A stretch of 26,386 nt of DNA, taken from contig NCED01000025.1 in the NCBI GenBank assembly GCA_002280485.1, forward strand, positions 1-26,386. Direction: 5' to 3'. The DNA comes from Caulobacterales bacterium 32-69-10. GTDB taxonomy: Bacteria > Pseudomonadota > Alphaproteobacteria > Caulobacterales > Caulobacteraceae. Of this stretch, positions 23,528-26,386 are shown piece after piece. The number at the start of each line of letters is the position of its first letter. Positions within the stretch are counted from its first letter, which is position 1. Below the pieces are notes generated by a model. It saw nothing but the letters and a program-made list of their open reading frames with translations. It did no database searches and was not told the DNA's origin. A program made the position numbers and the translations under genes.

Positions 23528-23561
23528 GGGGGCCGTCCTTCGGGGCGGCCCCCTTTTTTTT
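23528..23561 (+). terminator. Rho-independent terminator of the RTX gene
   Basis: GGGGGCCGTCC and GGGCGGCCCCC form an 11-bp stem (one G-U pair) around a 4-nt loop, followed directly by eight T. It starts 19 nt after the RTX stop. This fits a highly expressed monocistronic end, as found for S-layer-type genes. Confidence 0.93.
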
Positions 23562-23644
23562 GGCCTCGACAACGGGGGGCGGTGTCGTCATTGGCTGAAC
23601 CGACAGACCCCGCGTGCCGGGCTGACGCGGAGGAATTGCGGTCT

Positions 23645-25327
23645 ATGACCAATGTAGCGCTGTATCTGAACCCCGAAGCCTTCAACACGAAGGGGCCGGC
23701 CTTGATGGGCCGGCAGTCGGCGGGGGAGGGGTTCCTGCGCGGCTATCTGCGACACGCACGCAGCGAAGACATCCATTTCTGGAATGTGGCCGACCGACCG
23801 GTCGCCGAACTGGATGCCTTTGTTCAGGCCATCGGCGCCATTGATCGGCCTGTGAAATGGATCGCCAGACATGATCGCTTGGGTCTCGGCGATGCGGGCT
23901 CCGTTCACATGGCCTCGCCTCGACTGGCGCGCGAAGCCTGGGCCAGACGGTCCATACGGGCTTCAAATCGCTACGGCATTAGCGGGATCACGCACACTAC
24001 GGCCTCGTCCGATGTCACCGACATGCTGGCGGACATGATGACAGCGCCGCTGGAACCCTGGGACTTCCTGATCTGCACATCCCAGGCCGTGCGGGCCAGC
24101 GTTGATCTTCAGCTGGAAGCAGTTCGCGATGATCTCCAGATCCGCTTGGGCGCAACACGATTGCCCACGCCGGAGCTGATCACGATACCCTTGGGCGTAA
24201 ACGTCGACGATTTTTCGGTATCGGACGCCAGTCGCCAGAATTGGCGGCGCGAGCTCGATATCCCGGATGACGCCGTTGTTGTGCTCTATGTCGGCCGGTT
24301 CAATGTCCGCGCCAAGATGAACCCCGCTCCCATGGCGATGGCCTTGCAGCGAGCCGTCGAGCTGACCGGTAAGAAGATCGCCTGGGTGCAGGCCGGTTGG
24401 GCCGGTAGTGAAGCCCTGAACAAGACCTATCACGACGAAACGGCGGCATTCTGTCCCGACGTCATCTATCGCGTGGTCGATGGTCGCCGCGCGGATGTTC
24501 GGTTTTCCATCTGGTCCGTGGGAGACATCTTTTTCTCGCTGTCGGACAATATTCAGGAGACTTTTGGTCTGACCCCGGTCGAAGCCATGGCCGCAGGACT
24601 GCCCAACGTGATCAGCGACTGGAACGGCTATCGCGACACCGTTCGTCATGGTGTTGATGGCTATCGCATCGCCACCTACGCCCCGCGCGCCGGCCTTGGC
24701 GAAGACCTGGCGTATCGCGCGGCGAGCGACTGGATAAACTACGACGCCTATGTTGGCTCAGCCAGCCAAGTCACGGCTGTTGACCTGGGCGAGGCCGCTC
24801 AGGCGATCGCCGACCTGGTCGCCAGCTACGATCTTCGCCGGACAATGGGGCAGGCCGCTCAGACGCGGGCGCGGCAAATTTTCGATTGGTCGGCGATCAT
24901 TCCGCAATATGAAGCCTTGTGGGATGAGATGAATACGCGGCGGGGTCGCGCAGGGCCGGAACAGGCGGCGCCTCGTAACCTCGCGCGGAATCCGCGCCGC
25001 CTCGATCCGTTTCATCTTTTTGGCGGCTACCCCACCGAGTGGCTGACCGCGACCACTATGGTCGCTCTTACACCGGGCCAGTCTGCACAATCGCTTGGCC
25101 CACTCATTCGCAGCAGCTTGACCAATCACGGCGGGGCTCTTTTGCCCTCCAAGCTGGAGATGGATCGGATAATTGAGTGTCTGTCGCGCACACCCAAGCT
25201 TCGCGTTGCAGATCTGACGAATTTGTTTCCGGTGGAGCGCAGGCTCTTTGTAGAGCGTGGGCTGTTGTGGATGGCGAAGTACCAGATCGTAACGATCCTG
25301 CCTCGATCAGACCATATCGCGGTCTGA
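23645..25327 (+). CDS. GT4-family glycosyltransferase (paralogue 2)
   Basis: 560 residues from ATG 23645, chosen because it aligns with the start of its paralogue; GGAGG lies 11 nt upstream, slightly far, and in-frame GTG/TTG codons precede it. The N-terminal GRQSAGEGFLRGYLRHA motif matches the GT4 at 12110-13750. GT-B features are VVVLYVGRFNVRAKMNP and the E-x7-E motif QETFGLTPVEAMAAGLP (E305, E313), then SDWNGYRDTV. The shared C-terminal extension begins at RLDPFHLFGGYPTEWL. It is transcribed after the RTX terminator, so it needs its own promoter or read-through. It probably adds a sugar to the same surface glycan, or to the RTX protein (inference from position). Confidence 0.85.
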   Translation: MTNVALYLNPEAFNTKGPALMGRQSAGEGFLRGYLRHARSEDIHFWNVADRPVAELDAFVQAIGAIDRPVKWIARHDRLGLGDAGSVHMASPRLAREAWARRSIRASNRYGISGITHTTASSDVTDMLADMMTAPLEPWDFLICTSQAVRASVDLQLEAVRDDLQIRLGATRLPTPELITIPLGVNVDDFSVSDASRQNWRRELDIPDDAVVVLYVGRFNVRAKMNPAPMAMALQRAVELTGKKIAWVQAGWAGSEALNKTYHDETAAFCPDVIYRVVDGRRADVRFSIWSVGDIFFSLSDNIQETFGLTPVEAMAAGLPNVISDWNGYRDTVRHGVDGYRIATYAPRAGLGEDLAYRAASDWINYDAYVGSASQVTAVDLGEAAQAIADLVASYDLRRTMGQAAQTRARQIFDWSAIIPQYEALWDEMNTRRGRAGPEQAAPRNLARNPRRLDPFHLFGGYPTEWLTATTMVALTPGQSAQSLGPLIRSSLTNHGGALLPSKLEMDRIIECLSRTPKLRVADLTNLFPVERRLFVERGLLWMAKYQIVTILPRSDHIAV

Positions 25328-25400
25328 ATAGACGCCTTCAACACAGAAGGAATCGAGCCCGCCAGGGTCAAGGAATCTAGATTTTAAGAGAAACCAGCTA

Positions 25401-25416
25401 GCTCGCGAAGGCGAGC
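25401..25416. terminator. Small hairpin between convergent genes
   Basis: GCTCGC (25401-25406) and GCGAGC (25411-25416) pair around GAAG, in the 110-nt gap between the convergent GT4 and peptidase genes. There is no T-run, so its efficiency as a bidirectional terminator is doubtful. Confidence 0.35.
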
Positions 25417-25437
25417 GACCGGACTGTGAAAACAGGC

Positions 25438-26385
25438 TTATAGCGCTATGGTCCAACGTCGTTCGATCACGGGCGCGCCTTTACGCACCACACGATAAAC
25501 TGCCTCGTAGCGGCCCTTGCCCCATCGCGTCGAGGGGCGAGGCTTCCCCACATACAACAGACGTTGAGCCTGATCTCTTGCAAGGGGGGGAGTGTCCGTC
25601 TTGGCAAGTATCGCGCCATTGGGCGCGTGAAGACTGAGGCTTTGTTGGTCGCCAGCCTGCAGTCCGATCGCGCGGACATAGGCGATCAGAGCGTTAGAGG
25701 AACCTGTTGGCGGAACGACGCCCGCCTCCACTGCGGCCAGGCTGACGGGTTCTGCGGCAAACCCGACATTTAGGACCGCACCAGCCTTGTACGGCGGTGA
25801 CGCCCGCCAAAGGCTTTTGCCGCCTCCACATTGGTTTGGCCCGCCAGTCGCGTCAGGCGCGAACGGATCAATCACAGCGCCCCCTCGGCGAACCGTGAAG
25901 TGCAGATGAGGATATTCGGTATTTCCCGAAAGGCCGACGAGGCCCAGCTTGGCCCCAGCCTTCACCGTCATACCTGGCTTTACGGCCAGGCTGCCCTTTG
26001 CCATATGGCAGTACTGTGTGGACAGTCCGTCAGCATGCTCAATGACCAAGCCGTTGCCGCACTCCTGGCCCAGCACGGCTCCGGCTTCGCGCACTGAGAC
26101 ATCGGCAACGCCATCGCGGATTCGCAGGACCTTACCGTCTGCGGCCGCCAAGACCGCTACGCCGGCCTTCTGCGCCCGCATGTCCAGGATCCTGAAATCC
26201 GTGCCCGAATGCGCCTCATAGGTCCGCGAGCTACAACGGTAGTCCTTGGCTCCGGGCCCAGGATCGCGATCCACATAGTTCTGTATCTCGCAAGTTCGCC
26301 CGAGGTCGCAATCAAGCGGCAAGCCGAAAGGACGTGGCGAGGTATCAGCCAAGGCCAGAACAGACATCAGAAACATCAAGGGCAT
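25438..26385 (-). CDS. M23/LytM-family peptidase (secreted or periplasmic), 5' end near window edge
   Basis: 315 residues from an ATG one base before the window edge; the true start may lie outside. The N-terminus is hydrophobic (MFLMSVLALADTSP), consistent with a signal peptide that may be cut short. The zinc site of LytM-type peptidases is complete: EAHSGTDFRI (H59, D63) and YPHLHFTV (H160, H162), with the catalytic-region His in QYCHMAKGS (H127). Between them GMTVKAGAKLGLVGLSGNTE is the usual hairpin. The ~110 residues after the domain (from about GGPNQCGG) include Cys and a beta-rich part of unknown function. It would cleave peptidoglycan cross-links, or serve a structural role if tethered. 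It is convergent with the GT4 and not obviously part of the secretion unit. Confidence 0.85.
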   Translation of the reverse strand: MPLMFLMSVLALADTSPRPFGLPLDCDLGRTCEIQNYVDRDPGPGAKDYRCSSRTYEAHSGTDFRILDMRAQKAGVAVLAAADGKVLRIRDGVADVSVREAGAVLGQECGNGLVIEHADGLSTQYCHMAKGSLAVKPGMTVKAGAKLGLVGLSGNTEYPHLHFTVRRGGAVIDPFAPDATGGPNQCGGGKSLWRASPPYKAGAVLNVGFAAEPVSLAAVEAGVVPPTGSSNALIAYVRAIGLQAGDQQSLSLHAPNGAILAKTDTPPLARDQAQRLLYVGKPRPSTRWGKGRYEAVYRVVRKGAPVIERRWTIAL

Positions 26386-26386
26386 G

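Noticed and set aside
20887..23688. 933-codon open frame antisense to the RTX gene, plus long frames of 292 and 328 codons overlapping it
   Set aside because: These are mirror frames of the repetitive GC-rich array; their products are low-complexity Val/Ala/Thr or Ser/Pro repeats with no domain, so they are artefacts of the repeat code.

Overview
The window looks like part of a plasmid or other secondary replicon from a high-G+C alphaproteobacterium, most plausibly Caulobacterales (Caulobacter/Phenylobacterium-like). The reasons are the GC-rich codon use, an RPA-family iteron replicon with ParA and a ribbon-helix-helix partner, and a PrtD/HlyD type I secretion pair of the sort that exports Caulobacter RTX/S-layer proteins. 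The species assignment is inference, because no rRNA or marker gene is present.

Layout. (1) 1-~186: a fragment reading off the left edge that resembles the N-terminus of an actinobacterial TrbL-like conjugation protein. It is fused in a different frame to the end of an acyltransferase, so it is either a recombination junction or an assembly chimera. (2) 135-13750, all on the minus strand: a long, tightly packed surface-glycan operon. It holds two hexapeptide acyltransferases, a methyltransferase-glycosyltransferase fusion, a small flippase-like membrane protein, a lipoprotein, a polytopic membrane protein, an NAD-sugar epimerase, a DUF2304 protein, a GT2, a sulfotransferase with a coiled-coil tail, a DxD glycosyltransferase and two GT4 enzymes. 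Several junctions are 4-nt stop/start overlaps. (3) 13751-14404: a non-coding replication origin with strong stem-loops, an A+T-rich stretch, six direct iterons and a DnaA box. (4) 14405-16691, minus: repA, a small RHH partition protein, parA, a repeat-rich putative centromere and a DUF6471 gene. (5) 16876-20755, plus: type I secretion ABC transporter, membrane-fusion protein and a second sulfotransferase. (6) 20756-21117: an A+T-rich, structured leader. (7) 21118-23508: a large RTX protein made almost wholly of Ca-binding nonapeptides, followed by a textbook terminator. (8) 23645-25327: a GT4 that is a full-length paralogue of the GT4 at 12110-13750. (9) 25438-26385, minus: an M23/LytM peptidase.

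How it may work together (inference): the T1SS exports the RTX protein as a surface layer or matrix. The glycosyltransferases, sulfotransferases and acyltransferases build and decorate a glycan that either modifies this protein or anchors it to the cell. No TolC-type outer-membrane channel is present, so it must be supplied from elsewhere. The most puzzling spot is the RTX 5' end. A perfect Shine-Dalgarno and ATG at 20864 open only an 8-codon ORF whose stop lies inside a split-arm hairpin, and the RTX reading frame further down has no ATG of its own.
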